A stretch of 39,603 nucleotides of DNA. Source: Bacteroidota bacterium. Lineage in GTDB: Bacteria; Bacteroidota; Ignavibacteria; Kryptoniales; JAKASW01. Every line of letters starts with the position of its first letter. The first letter of the stretch is position 1. The stretch covers positions 1 to 39,603 of the forward strand of contig JAJYJD010000002.1 of assembly GCA_021789755.1 (NCBI GenBank), given 5' to 3'. Of this stretch, positions 1 to 6,984 are shown piece by piece. The notes below the pieces were generated by a model, which did not search any database, had not been told where the DNA came from, and saw nothing but the letters and a program-made list of their open reading frames with translations. The position numbers and the translations under genes were made by a program.

Positions 1-336
1 GAGAGTCTTGTCTATGTCGATATCGTAATAAAAGCCGTCGTCTATTGCCGGCCCTACGCCGAATTTAGCTTCCGGAAACAGCGACTGGACCGCATGTGCC
101 ATGAGGTGCGAGCTGCTGTGCCAGTATACCTCTTTCCCCTCCGGGTCGTCGAAGGTGAGGAACCGTAATTCGCAGTCGATATTTATGGGCGTGTTGAGGT
201 CTGACACCTTACCGTTGATCTTTGCGGCGAGTGCGTCTTCAGCCAGCGACCTGCTAATTCTCCTGGCTATCTCCGCCGCCGGGGTGGACGGCTCGACTTC
301 AATGACCGATTTGTCCGGTAACGTTACTTTTGGCAT
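1..336 (-). CDS. thrS: Threonyl-tRNA synthetase, N-terminal part (cut by window edge)
   Basis: This is the first 112 codons of threonyl-tRNA synthetase, read leftward off the window edge. The protein begins MPKVTLPDKS with the N-terminal TGS (ubiquitin-like) domain, including AAKINGKVSDL. It then enters the editing domain with HSSSHLMAHAVQ, whose HxxxH pattern is the metal-binding/editing signature of ThrRS, and the GVGPAIDDGFYYD segment typical of the family. The enzyme charges tRNA-Thr in the cytoplasm. The ATG at 334-336 has no clear Shine-Dalgarno sequence. An intrinsic terminator ends only about 20 nt upstream of it, so transcripts must read through that terminator to express the gene (see the leader entry). 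The catalytic core and anticodon-binding domain lie outside the window. Confidence 0.95.
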   Translation of the reverse strand, partial: MPKVTLPDKSVIEVEPSTPAAEIARRISRSLAEDALAAKINGKVSDLNTPINIDCELRFLTFDDPEGKEVYWHSSSHLMAHAVQSLFPEAKFGVGPAIDDGFYYDIDIDKTL

Positions 337-354
337 AATGGATTATTCATTTAA

Positions 355-382
355 TAACAAAAAATCGGAGGATGCTCCGATT
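355..382 (-). terminator. Intrinsic terminator in the thrS leader (possible attenuator)
   Basis: Read on the minus strand, AATCGGAG-CATC-CTCCGATT forms a perfect 8-bp stem with a 4-nt loop, followed at once by a run of T, the textbook form of a Rho-independent terminator. It ends about 20 nt before the thrS ATG and after the two tRNA genes. It may simply end the tRNA transcript, or it may act as an attenuator for thrS. A near copy of the upstream arm with two extra bases (AATCGCCGGAG on the minus strand, 397-407) lies just before it and could compete for pairing. Confidence 0.75.
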
Positions 383-544
383 CTTGAGGAACCAAACTCC
401 GGCGATTTCTTCCGATAATTACCGACTTGTTTTGCTCTCAATTTTCTGGAACTTACTTCCTGTTGAACTGACGATGAAATTCGTACCTGTCGATTCCCCG
501 CAAAGCGGGATGGCTCTACCGGTCAGGCACGGTCTCACTTTCCG
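383..544 (-). other. tRNA-Val to thrS leader region
   Basis: About 160 nt between the 3' end of tRNA-Val and the thrS terminator. It contains a small hairpin (CCCGC-AAA-GCGGG, 497-509 on the plus strand) without a T tract. No T-box sequence (AGGGUGGNACCGCG) was found. A GTG-started frame on the minus strand begins next to the tRNA-Val end and reads about 39 codons with five threonine codons. It has no ribosome binding site that I can defend, so I do not call it a gene. Confidence 0.4.
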
Positions 545-619
545 TGGGCGATAGAGGATTCGAACCTCTGACCTCTACAATGTCAATGTAGCGCTCTAAA
601 CCAACTGAGCTAATCGCCC
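545..619 (-). tRNA. tRNA-Val (anticodon GAC)
   Basis: The minus strand folds as a class I tRNA. The 7-bp acceptor stem is GGGCGAT/ATCGCCC with discriminator A, the D arm starts with GCTCAG, and the anticodon stem CTACA/TGTAG encloses the loop TTGACAT (anticodon GAC). The T arm carries GGTTCGAATCC. CCA is not encoded. It lies downstream of tRNA-Leu and is probably co-transcribed with it. Confidence 0.95.
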
Positions 620-636
620 CTGAGCGATTCGGACCG

Positions 637-722
637 TGCCGAGGGCGGGACTTGAACCCGCACGGCCCTTTGGGGCCAAAGGATTTTAAGTCCTTCGCGT
701 CTACCAATTCCGCCACCCCGGC
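637..722 (-). tRNA. tRNA-Leu (anticodon UAA)
   Basis: The minus strand folds as a class II tRNA with a long variable arm. The acceptor is GCCGGGG paired to CCCTCGGC (one G-U) with discriminator A. The anticodon stem AAGGA/TCCTT encloses CTTAAAA, giving anticodon TAA. The variable arm pairs GGCCC with GGGCC, and the T arm has GGTTCAAGTCC. CCA is not encoded. It is the first gene after the promoter at 758-786. Confidence 0.95.
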
Positions 723-757
723 TTTAACCAGCCTAAGGCTCGGCAGATTTGCTGGTT

Positions 758-786
758 AATTTAGCCTGCGGGGGCAACAAAGTCAA
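758..786 (-). promoter_or_regulatory. Sigma70-like promoter of the tRNA-Leu/tRNA-Val unit
   Basis: On the minus strand, TTGACT (781-786) and TAAATT (758-763) are separated by exactly 17 bases, a near-consensus housekeeping promoter. The predicted start lies about 30 nt before the mature tRNA-Leu. A 9-bp inverted repeat (TTAACCAGC 724-732, GCTGGTTAA 751-759) lies between promoter and tRNA and could fold in the pre-tRNA leader. Confidence 0.7.
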
Positions 787-897
787 CGTGAGTGCCACAA
801 AATCGCGTTTCTAGGCGTCCTCGGCACTCTGCAGCTGCGAATCCGTCTTTTCTCGACGACTGGGCCCCTTCTTCCTTAGAGGCAGTTCCTAAAGGGC

Positions 898-925
898 TTG
901 GAAATTTATCTGCCGCCCCTAAATT
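898..925 (+). promoter_or_regulatory. Candidate promoter of rel
   Basis: TTGGAA (898-903), 16 bases, TAAATT (920-925). Transcription from here would start near 932, downstream of the first possible ATG-type start at 792 but upstream of the GTG at 960. It therefore supports the shorter Rel protein. Confidence 0.45.
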
Positions 926-959
926 GAATAAAGAAAGAAATTCCGGAAGATTACCAGAA

Positions 960-3158
960 GTGTCATACCTTGCTGACGTAAAAAGTGTCGAAAGACTTAA
1001 CCGCCTTCTTGAAGCGTGCAGGAACAACCTGTACACGTTTGACGAGGATCTGATAAGGCGAGCTTTTCAATTCAGCTGGAACGCACATGTCAAGGGCAAG
1101 CCCAGAGCTTCCGGTGAGCCGTTTTTCTCACACCCGTATGAAGTTGCCCTCGTAGTGGCCAAGGAGATTCCGCTTGACGATATCTCGGTCGCTTCAGCTC
1201 TTCTGCATGACGTGGTTGAGGATACAGGCTATGACCTGAAAGCCATCAGAACGGAATTCGGAAACGAAATAGCCGAGATAGTCGACGGGGTCACGAAGAT
1301 TTCGGGTGCGGTGGAAAGTCACGAGATAACCCGGGCTGAGAATTACCGCAAAATGCTCCTATCGATGGCAAGGGATGTGCGGGTAATTCTGATCAAGTTT
1401 GCCGACCGCCTGCACAACATGAGAACGCTTGCCTTCCTTGCACCGGACAAACAGCAGAGGATCGCCAGGGAAACGCTGGAGATCTACGCCCCCCTTGCCC
1501 ACAGGTTCGGTCTAGCAAAAGTAAAATGGGAATTCGAAGACCTTGCGTTCAAACACATCAACAGCACGGATTACGAGTATATCTCGCGGAAACTGAACGC
1601 GAAGAGGAGAGAACGAGAAGGTTACATAAGGAAATTTATCCAACCGATAAAAAAGCGTCTCGAAGAGGCTGAGTACGAGTTCGAAATCACCGGCAGGCCG
1701 AAGCACATTTACAGTATCTACAACAAGATGGTCAAGCGCAACAAGCCGATTGAAGAGATATACGATCTCTTCGCCGTGCGCGTGATTCTGGATACCGCAG
1801 ACAAGAACGACTGCTTCTCTGCGTACGGCATTGTCTCGGAAATCTACACGCCTGTACCGGAACGTTTCAAGGACTACATCTCGGTGCCGAAGCAGAACGG
1901 ATACCAGTCGATCCACACAACCGTAGTGGGCCCCGAGGGAAAAATGGTCGAGGTCCAGATCAGGACTCGGCAGATGGACGAGGTTGCCGAGCGCGGCGTG
2001 GCGGCTCACTGGAAATATAAGGAAGACGTCAAAGCCTCGGACCGCAAACTAGACGAGTGGTTGTCATGGGTCCGCGAGATCCTGGAGCAACCGGCAGTCT
2101 CGGGCGCTGAAGATGCCGCTAAGAGCTTTCTCGAGGGTTTCAAGCTCGATCTTTACCAGGACGAGATCTATGTGTTTACTCCCAAAGGCGACCTGCAGGT
2201 TCTGCCGAGAGGTTCGACTCCGGTCGACTTCGCTTTCGAGATACATTCCCAGGTAGGCACTCACTGTGTCGGAGCGAAGGTCAACGGGCGGATTGTCCCT
2301 CTCAATACCAGGCTCAACAGCGGTGATCAGATCGAGATCATTACTTCTTCCAGCCAGAATGTCAACCCGGATTGGGAGAAGTTCGTCGTCTCCAGGAAAG
2401 CCAAGGCGCACATCAGGCGATGGATAAACGACGAGACCAGAAAGAAGGCTGCGGAAGGAGAAGAAGCGTGGGCTAAGAGGCTCAAGAAGCACAAGTTGAC
2501 GTTGTCGGAGGACGATTTCACGAAGCTTGTGCGTGATCTTAAGTACGACAACCCGCAGAAGTTCTTCGTTGCAGTCGCAGAAGAGGAGGTGGAGCCGGAT
2601 AGGATCATAGCCCGGCTCACGCAGCAGAGATCGGTCAAGGAATCAGCCGAGAGCACCAAGCCTGCACATACTTTTGTCGAGATCGCAAGGAAAGCTTCGG
2701 AGGGCATCGTCGTCGACGGCTCGCGGAGCGACTGGAAGGTTTCCTACGCGAAGTGCTGCAACCCTATCCCGGGAGACGAGATCGTCGGCTTCGTGACGAC
2801 CGGCGAGGGGATAAAAATCCACCGGAAGAATTGCTCGAACCTTGCGAGGATGGCAGGAGCCGCCCGCGAAAGAATTGTCGACGCGTCGTGGCCGGGCGAG
2901 AGCAGCGGCCTGTTCGTCGCCGGGGTCTCCGTCTCGGGAATGGACCGGCCCGGCATTCTCACCGAGCTGACACACTCTATATCGAGTTATCAAAACACGA
3001 ACATCAGGAGCGTATCGGCCGAGGTGAGGGATGCCGTCTTTGAAAGCCAGATCATCATTTATGTGAAAGACAAGAACCACCTCGATCATCTGATCGACAA
3101 GCTGAAGAAAATCGTCGGCGTTACTCGCGTTGACAGAATGCAGGGACAGAATGCCTGA
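960..3158 (+). CDS. rel: Bifunctional (p)ppGpp synthetase/hydrolase (Rel/SpoT family)
   Basis: The protein has the full long-RSH architecture: an HD hydrolase domain (FSHPYEVA, HDVVEDT, KFADRLHNMRTL), a synthetase domain (GRPKHIYSIYNKM, YDLFAVRVI, QNGYQSIHTTV), a TGS domain (DEIYVFTPKGD), a zinc-finger/helical region with AKCCNPIPGDEI, and a C-terminal ACT domain. The synthetase motif RFKD, rather than EFDD, marks the Mg-dependent bifunctional class. The HD residues are intact, so it should both make and degrade the alarmone. I chose GTG at 960, giving 732 aa, close to the usual length for Rel. The frame is open back to 792, but those 56 codons do not resemble the family, and a promoter lies inside them. 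GGAAGA precedes the GTG by about 11 nt. The next gene overlaps its 3' end by 8 nt. Confidence 0.93.
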   Translation: MSYLADVKSVERLNRLLEACRNNLYTFDEDLIRRAFQFSWNAHVKGKPRASGEPFFSHPYEVALVVAKEIPLDDISVASALLHDVVEDTGYDLKAIRTEFGNEIAEIVDGVTKISGAVESHEITRAENYRKMLLSMARDVRVILIKFADRLHNMRTLAFLAPDKQQRIARETLEIYAPLAHRFGLAKVKWEFEDLAFKHINSTDYEYISRKLNAKRREREGYIRKFIQPIKKRLEEAEYEFEITGRPKHIYSIYNKMVKRNKPIEEIYDLFAVRVILDTADKNDCFSAYGIVSEIYTPVPERFKDYISVPKQNGYQSIHTTVVGPEGKMVEVQIRTRQMDEVAERGVAAHWKYKEDVKASDRKLDEWLSWVREILEQPAVSGAEDAAKSFLEGFKLDLYQDEIYVFTPKGDLQVLPRGSTPVDFAFEIHSQVGTHCVGAKVNGRIVPLNTRLNSGDQIEIITSSSQNVNPDWEKFVVSRKAKAHIRRWINDETRKKAAEGEEAWAKRLKKHKLTLSEDDFTKLVRDLKYDNPQKFFVAVAEEEVEPDRIIARLTQQRSVKESAESTKPAHTFVEIARKASEGIVVDGSRSDWKVSYAKCCNPIPGDEIVGFVTTGEGIKIHRKNCSNLARMAGAARERIVDASWPGESSGLFVAGVSVSGMDRPGILTELTHSISSYQNTNIRSVSAEVRDAVFESQIIIYVKDKNHLDHLIDKLKKIVGVTRVDRMQGQNA

Positions 3159-3588
3159 GGGGAAGAGAATTCTCGGAATCGATTTCGGGATGAAGAGGGT
3201 CGGAGTAGCGGTAAGCGACCCGATGGGCATCATCGCGCAGGGCGTCGATACTCTCTCGAACGACTCGAGCCTCATCGGTAAGATTTTCGATATCGTGAAG
3301 AAAATGCTAGTGTGGAAAGTGGTAGTGGGGAAGCCGCTGAAACTGAGTGGAGAGGCGGGAAACTCGGCAGTCGAGGCGGCCAAGTTCGCAGATAAGCTTC
3401 GGGAGAGATTGTCACGCGAGCTGCCCGGTGTGGAGGTTGTGGAGTGGGACGAAAGATTCACGACGACGATCGCGCAGAGGACCCAGTTGGAGCTCGGTGT
3501 AAAGAAGAAAGAAAGGCAGAAGAAGGGCAATCTGGATCGAATGGCATCACAACTGATCCTGCAGAGCTATCTTGATTCTCACAGATGA
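3151..3588 (+). CDS. yqgF: YqgF/RuvX family pre-16S rRNA nuclease / putative Holliday junction resolvase
   Basis: A 145-residue RNase H-fold protein. ILGIDFGMKRVGVAVSDP carries the first catalytic Asp, VVVGKPLKLSGE is the central strand and loop, DERFTT carries the conserved acidic residue, and the end contains LDRMASQLILQSYL with the last catalytic Asp. YqgF is known for maturing the 5' end of 16S rRNA, and was earlier proposed as a Holliday junction resolvase. The ATG at 3151 overlaps the end of rel and has AGGGAC upstream. An earlier in-frame ATG at 3130 would lie deeper inside rel and is less likely. Its stop overlaps the next start (ATGA), so the genes are probably translationally coupled. 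Confidence 0.92.
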   Translation: MPEGKRILGIDFGMKRVGVAVSDPMGIIAQGVDTLSNDSSLIGKIFDIVKKMLVWKVVVGKPLKLSGEAGNSAVEAAKFADKLRERLSRELPGVEVVEWDERFTTTIAQRTQLELGVKKKERQKKGNLDRMASQLILQSYLDSHR

Positions 3589-4304
3589 ACGATAAATCTA
3601 ATCCGCGCCGGCGGAGGCTGCCGGTCGCGCGGATACTTCTGGTGGCTTTAGTCGCATTTTTGACCGTGGAAGCGATCTACCTCCCTTATCCATGGACTGT
3701 CGCGAAATTGAAAAGTACGAATCCCGACATCACTTCCCTCATGAAGGAGAGAATCCGCAAGGCGAAAGAGAGACATCAGAGATATATGATTCACAGGTCT
3801 TATGTCCCTCTCTCCAGGATCTCGAACGATTTGGTGCATGCGGTCATTGTCGGGGAAGACGGTACGTTTTACGAGAACAACGGCGTCGACTGGTTTGAGG
3901 TCCGGGAATCCATCGACGCGGATCTGGATGCGATGAAAATCGTCCGCGGCTCGAGCACAATCACCATGCAGCTGGCGAAAAATTTGTGGTATTCGACGAG
4001 CAGGGATCCTCTGACGAAGTTGAACGAGGTGATCGCAGCTTACCTGCTCGATCATTACCTCTCGAAGAACCGGATCATGGAGCTTTACCTGAACTACATA
4101 GAGTTCGGGCAGGGAGTATTCGGCATCGAAGCGGCGAGCGAGCTGTATTATAACGAACCGGCATCTGCGCTTACGCGTGACCAGGCCGCGCGGCTGGCAG
4201 CGATAATCCCCAGCCCGCTAAGGCATTCTCCTGATTCCGGCTCGAGATTTGTCACATTCAGGACCGGTGTGATTCTGGACAGGATGCAGGCGCGGGGATG
4301 GTGA
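3585..4304 (+). CDS. mtgA: Monofunctional peptidoglycan glycosyltransferase (GT51, MtgA-like)
   Basis: A 239-residue protein with an arginine-rich N-terminus, a membrane anchor at about residues 14-35, and one GT51 domain. It polymerises lipid II into glycan strands at the outer face of the inner membrane. Visible motifs are EDGTFYENNG with catalytic Glu91, GSSTITMQLAKNLW, and KNRIMELYLNYIEFG with the second Glu166, followed by GIEAASELYY. There is no transpeptidase domain. In the usual EDxxFxxHxG motif the His is replaced by Asn98, which is unusual. The gene starts within the yqgF stop codon. PBP1C further along the window carries a second GT51 domain. Confidence 0.92.
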   Translation: MNDKSNPRRRRLPVARILLVALVAFLTVEAIYLPYPWTVAKLKSTNPDITSLMKERIRKAKERHQRYMIHRSYVPLSRISNDLVHAVIVGEDGTFYENNGVDWFEVRESIDADLDAMKIVRGSSTITMQLAKNLWYSTSRDPLTKLNEVIAAYLLDHYLSKNRIMELYLNYIEFGQGVFGIEAASELYYNEPASALTRDQAARLAAIIPSPLRHSPDSGSRFVTFRTGVILDRMQARGW

Positions 4305-4399
4305 ATGGAGACAAGAATTCTTAATTTTGAATTAATTGTTGAGTATCTTCGATGAATGAAGAACTGAGATGTTAGAATCTGAAATTCCGGAACACAGAA

Positions 4400-5050
4400 G
4401 TGGACATCGCTGAATTAAAGGCCCTGATCTCCGAAGGCGAGAATTTCAAGATCGAGTTCAAACGCCAGTTCAGCTCGGTCGAGAAGATTGCCAAGGAGCT
4501 GATCGCGTTCGCAAACACAAAAGGAGGAATGATCCTGTTCGGGGTGGATGACGACGGCACTATTTACGGCGTGGAGAGCGAGAAATCCGAAATCGACCTG
4601 ATATACGAAGCCGCGAGAGATTACTGCGAGCCCCCGATAGAGCCTATAGTCCAGGTGATCGAGCTCAACAGAAAGGATGTGGTGGTCGCCATCGTCGAGG
4701 AAAGCCGCACGAAGCCGCACCGTCTCCAGGATTACCGCATGGTCCTCTCACGCGACGCGAAGGTATATATAAGGATAAACGATAAGAGTGTGATTGCCAG
4801 CCGGGAAGTCGTGAAGATCCTGGAGAGCGAGAGTCCCGACAGTGAGCCCCTTTCGATCATAATCGGCGACAATGAAAGGCGGCTTTTCAAATACCTCGAG
4901 GAGTACGACCGGATAACTGTGAAGGATTACGCCAGGCTGGTGAATGTAAGCGAGCGCCGGGCTTCGCGAATACTCGTGAACCTGGTGAGGGCGGGGGTAG
5001 TCAGAATCCACACGGAAGAGAGATTCGAGTACTTCACGTCGGCATTCTAG
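4400..5050 (+). CDS. AlbA_2 (Schlafen-type) domain protein with C-terminal winged helix
   Basis: A 216-residue protein. The N-terminal ~120 residues match the AlbA_2/Schlafen-like pattern: ENFKIEFKRQ followed by KELIAFANTKGGMILFGVDDDGTIYGV. Such domains are found in putative transcriptional regulators and nucleic-acid-binding proteins. The C-terminal ~65 residues, with RLFKYLEEYDRITVKDYARL and VSERRASRILVNLVRAG, look like a winged helix-turn-helix ending in a small beta wing. The likely start is GTG at 4400; no strong ribosome binding site is seen. The AT-rich 95-bp gap before it suggests its own promoter, but I cannot define one. Its regulatory target is unknown. Confidence 0.8.
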   Translation: MDIAELKALISEGENFKIEFKRQFSSVEKIAKELIAFANTKGGMILFGVDDDGTIYGVESEKSEIDLIYEAARDYCEPPIEPIVQVIELNRKDVVVAIVEESRTKPHRLQDYRMVLSRDAKVYIRINDKSVIASREVVKILESESPDSEPLSIIIGDNERRLFKYLEEYDRITVKDYARLVNVSERRASRILVNLVRAGVVRIHTEERFEYFTSAF

Positions 5051-5070
5051 AAAAAATCCACGTCTCAAAA

Positions 5071-5134
5071 TTCAAAAGTCAACAGAGAGGATTTGAGTCG
5101 GGTTATTTTTGAATTTTGACCTTTGACTTTTGAA
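5071..5134. repeat. Inverted word repeat at the trmH 3' end
   Basis: TTCAAAAGTCAA (5071-5082) and TTGACTTTTGAA (5123-5134) are perfect 12-bp inverted arms about 40 nt apart. A second word, TCAAAATTCAA (5065-5075), is also inverted at 5109-5119. The right-hand words lie inside the last codons of the methyltransferase gene. They could form a terminator-like stem between the two converging genes, or be remnants of an intergenic word repeat. Confidence 0.6.
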
Positions 5135-5669
5135 CTTGTCCGGTGAATATCTCAAACAATCTGTAAACTGCTATTCCGTATGCGACCGCCACGTTGAGCG
5201 AGTGCTTCACCCCCAGCATAGGAATCTCGGCTGCGATATCCGCCGCCTCCAGAACATCCTTTGTAATCCCGCCTATTTCGTTTCCTACCGCGAGGCAAGC
5301 CGGGAAAATGTCATTCGGAAGCTCCCACAAAGGAATGCTTTCCTTAGTTTGTTCAAGGACGATGAGCCTGACCCCTTTCGCCTTGACCTCCGCGACCACG
5401 TCCATCGGGTTATTATGATACGCCCACGGAACGCTCTCGACCGCGCCCAGTGCCGTCTTTGAAATTTCGGGCCGGGGGGGATAGGGAGTAAATCCGGTCA
5501 GATAGACTCCGGACAGAAGCGCGGCGTCGGAAGTCCGGAAGATCGAGCCGACGTTGTATAGGCTGCGGACGTTTTCGAGGAACCCGTATATCGGAGTGCG
5601 CTCCGCCGTTACTGTCTGCTCCAGAGTCTTTCTCCGGGCGGTGATTTCTGCATGAGTGAGCTTATGCAT
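5103..5669 (-). CDS. TrmH/SpoU-family RNA 2'-O-methyltransferase
   Basis: A 188-residue SPOUT protein. The three family motifs are present: motif 1 NVRSLYNVGSIFRTSDA, motif 2 CLAVGNEIGGI, and motif 3 IPMLGVKHSLNVAVAYGIAVY, which form the trefoil-knot SAM site. It should methylate a ribose 2'-OH in tRNA or rRNA; the target cannot be read from the sequence. It lacks the extra N-terminal L30e-like substrate-binding domain of larger members, so it is a minimal type. The last ten residues (QVQKSKVKIQK) are encoded by an AT-rich word repeat and look like a recent extension of the gene. The start overlaps the upstream membrane protein gene by 8 nt, so the two probably form an operon. Confidence 0.9.
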   Translation of the reverse strand: MHKLTHAEITARRKTLEQTVTAERTPIYGFLENVRSLYNVGSIFRTSDAALLSGVYLTGFTPYPPRPEISKTALGAVESVPWAYHNNPMDVVAEVKAKGVRLIVLEQTKESIPLWELPNDIFPACLAVGNEIGGITKDVLEAADIAAEIPMLGVKHSLNVAVAYGIAVYRLFEIFTGQVQKSKVKIQK

Positions 5670-6057
5670 CGGCGGTTTCCCGTTCCTTCGGGTTTCTGAA
5701 CCAGACCTTGTAGAAGATCGCCTCCAGAATTGTCAGCAGTATCAGCGAGAGAGAGTCGTTATTAAGAATTGGCCCCAATCCTTTCGGGCCGAATGTCAGA
5801 CCGACAGCGAACGAAGAAAAAGTCCACCCCGCTGTAAATACGATAGCGGCGAAGCCGATCGTCATGAAGGCTTCGCTCAAGGTCTCCTCGTAATACTTCT
5901 TCACGAAAAGATAGACACCGGCAGTTATGTGAACCCAGAAAATGAGAACGGGAATCATCGGGAATAAAGTCTCATTCGGCCGGCGGAAAATCAAGGTGAA
6001 ACTGTAATTCACTTTCGGAGACGGGTCGCAGTCGTCCGTTCGTTGTAAAATGTCCAT
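5662..6057 (-). CDS. Small integral membrane protein of unknown function
   Basis: A 131-residue protein with about three hydrophobic segments (roughly residues 36-55, 66-88 and 103-120) and a charged C-terminus (WFRNPKERETADA). I do not recognise a family. I chose ATG at 6057. The frame stays open to 6153, but the extension would be antisense to the conserved start of homoserine kinase and would cross its promoter. The gene is directly upstream of, and overlaps, the RNA methyltransferase, and is divergent from thrB with a gap of about 40 bp. Confidence 0.65.
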   Translation of the reverse strand: MDILQRTDDCDPSPKVNYSFTLIFRRPNETLFPMIPVLIFWVHITAGVYLFVKKYYEETLSEAFMTIGFAAIVFTAGWTFSSFAVGLTFGPKGLGPILNNDSLSLILLTILEAIFYKVWFRNPKERETADA

Positions 6058-6071
6058 TCCAAAGATATATT
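6043..6071 (+). promoter_or_regulatory. Promoter of thrB
   Basis: TTGTAA (6043-6048), 17 bases, TATATT (6066-6071). The predicted transcript starts near 6078, so its leader is about 20 nt. That leader contains GAAGGAG (6086-6092) and then the CTG at 6099. The spacer overlaps the start codon of the divergent membrane protein gene. Confidence 0.6.
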
Positions 6072-6098
6072 CTAATATCAGAAGAGAAGGAGCTTTCG

Positions 6099-6983
6099 CT
6101 GAAAGTAGTTGTTCCAGCATCGACGTCGAATTTAGGTCCGGGGTTCGATACACTCGGGCTGGCCGTGAATAGATACCTGGTGATCGAAGCTGAACGGGCG
6201 ACGGAGCTTTCTATTTCATTGAGCGGCGAAGGAGCCGGAGACATCCCTGTCGACGGCCGCAACCTGACCGTCCTTGCCATCAAAAGGATTCTCAGAGAAA
6301 CCCCCGGCCTGAGAATCAAGATTCACAACGGCATTCCCGCGTGCGGAGGATTCGGAGCGAGCGGTGCCGCAATAGTAGGCGGGCTGCTCCTCGGGAACGA
6401 GCTATCGGAAGACAAACTCGGCATGGACGAAATTTATAACATCGCCGTTGAGATCGAAGGGCACCCGGACAATGTCAGTGCCGCCTTGTTCGGCGGGCTG
6501 GTTGTAAATGCGCGGTCGGCCGCCGGAAAATACTCACGGATTATGATACCCGTTGACGGCAAGTTGAAGCTCGTGGCCGTCCTGCCCGATGCGCGTGTTG
6601 AAACCAAAGCCGCAAGAAGAATACTTCCGTCCAGCGTATCTCTGGCCGAGGCCGTGTCAAACGTCCAGCACAGCTCGCTGCTTGTCGCAGCTCTCGCCTC
6701 GAGGAATTACGACATGATCAGATATGCCGTCCACGATGAGCTGCACGAAAAACACAGGAAGAAGCTGATACCGCATTTCGATGAGTTTGCCGCGACGGCA
6801 TCAGAAAACGGTGCCCTCGGCTTCACTGTAAGCGGGGCGGGAAGCAGCTGCATAGCTTTCTGTCTCGATGAATGCATCAAGGTGCGCGACGCCATCGCTA
6901 ACCTCATCGAAAGTCTAGGTTTTGCATGGCGTACCGAGATCTTCGAGCCGGTCAACAAGGGCGCGGAAATTTTTACAGACTGA
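6099..6983 (+). CDS. thrB: Homoserine kinase (GHMP family), apparent CTG start
   Basis: A GHMP-family kinase that phosphorylates homoserine in threonine synthesis. The N-terminal signature VPASTSNLGPGFDTLGLA lies upstream of the first GTG (6165), so the gene must start earlier. In that frame there is no ATG, GTG or TTG after the promoter. A CTG at 6099 has GAAGGAG 6 nt before it, giving 294 aa. Later motifs fit homoserine kinase: IEGHPDNVSAALFGG and FTVSGAGSSCIAF. The ATP-loop motif is unusual: GGFGASGAA at about residues 83-91, where GLGSSAA is normal, so nucleotide binding may be altered. It is followed after 1 nt by der. Other GHMP kinases are possible but less likely given the N-terminus. 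Confidence 0.85.
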   Translation: MKVVVPASTSNLGPGFDTLGLAVNRYLVIEAERATELSISLSGEGAGDIPVDGRNLTVLAIKRILRETPGLRIKIHNGIPACGGFGASGAAIVGGLLLGNELSEDKLGMDEIYNIAVEIEGHPDNVSAALFGGLVVNARSAAGKYSRIMIPVDGKLKLVAVLPDARVETKAARRILPSSVSLAEAVSNVQHSSLLVAALASRNYDMIRYAVHDELHEKHRKKLIPHFDEFAATASENGALGFTVSGAGSSCIAFCLDECIKVRDAIANLIESLGFAWRTEIFEPVNKGAEIFTD

Positions 6984-6984
6984 C

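Noticed and set aside
101..418. A 105-codon plus-strand frame at the left edge.
   Set aside because: It is antisense to the conserved N-terminus of thrS.
383..544. T-box riboswitch in the thrS leader.
   Set aside because: The T-box core sequence and a specifier loop were not found.
6058..6153. Longer N-terminus of the minus-strand membrane protein.
   Set aside because: It would be antisense to the conserved start of thrB and cross its promoter; the added sequence has no family resemblance.
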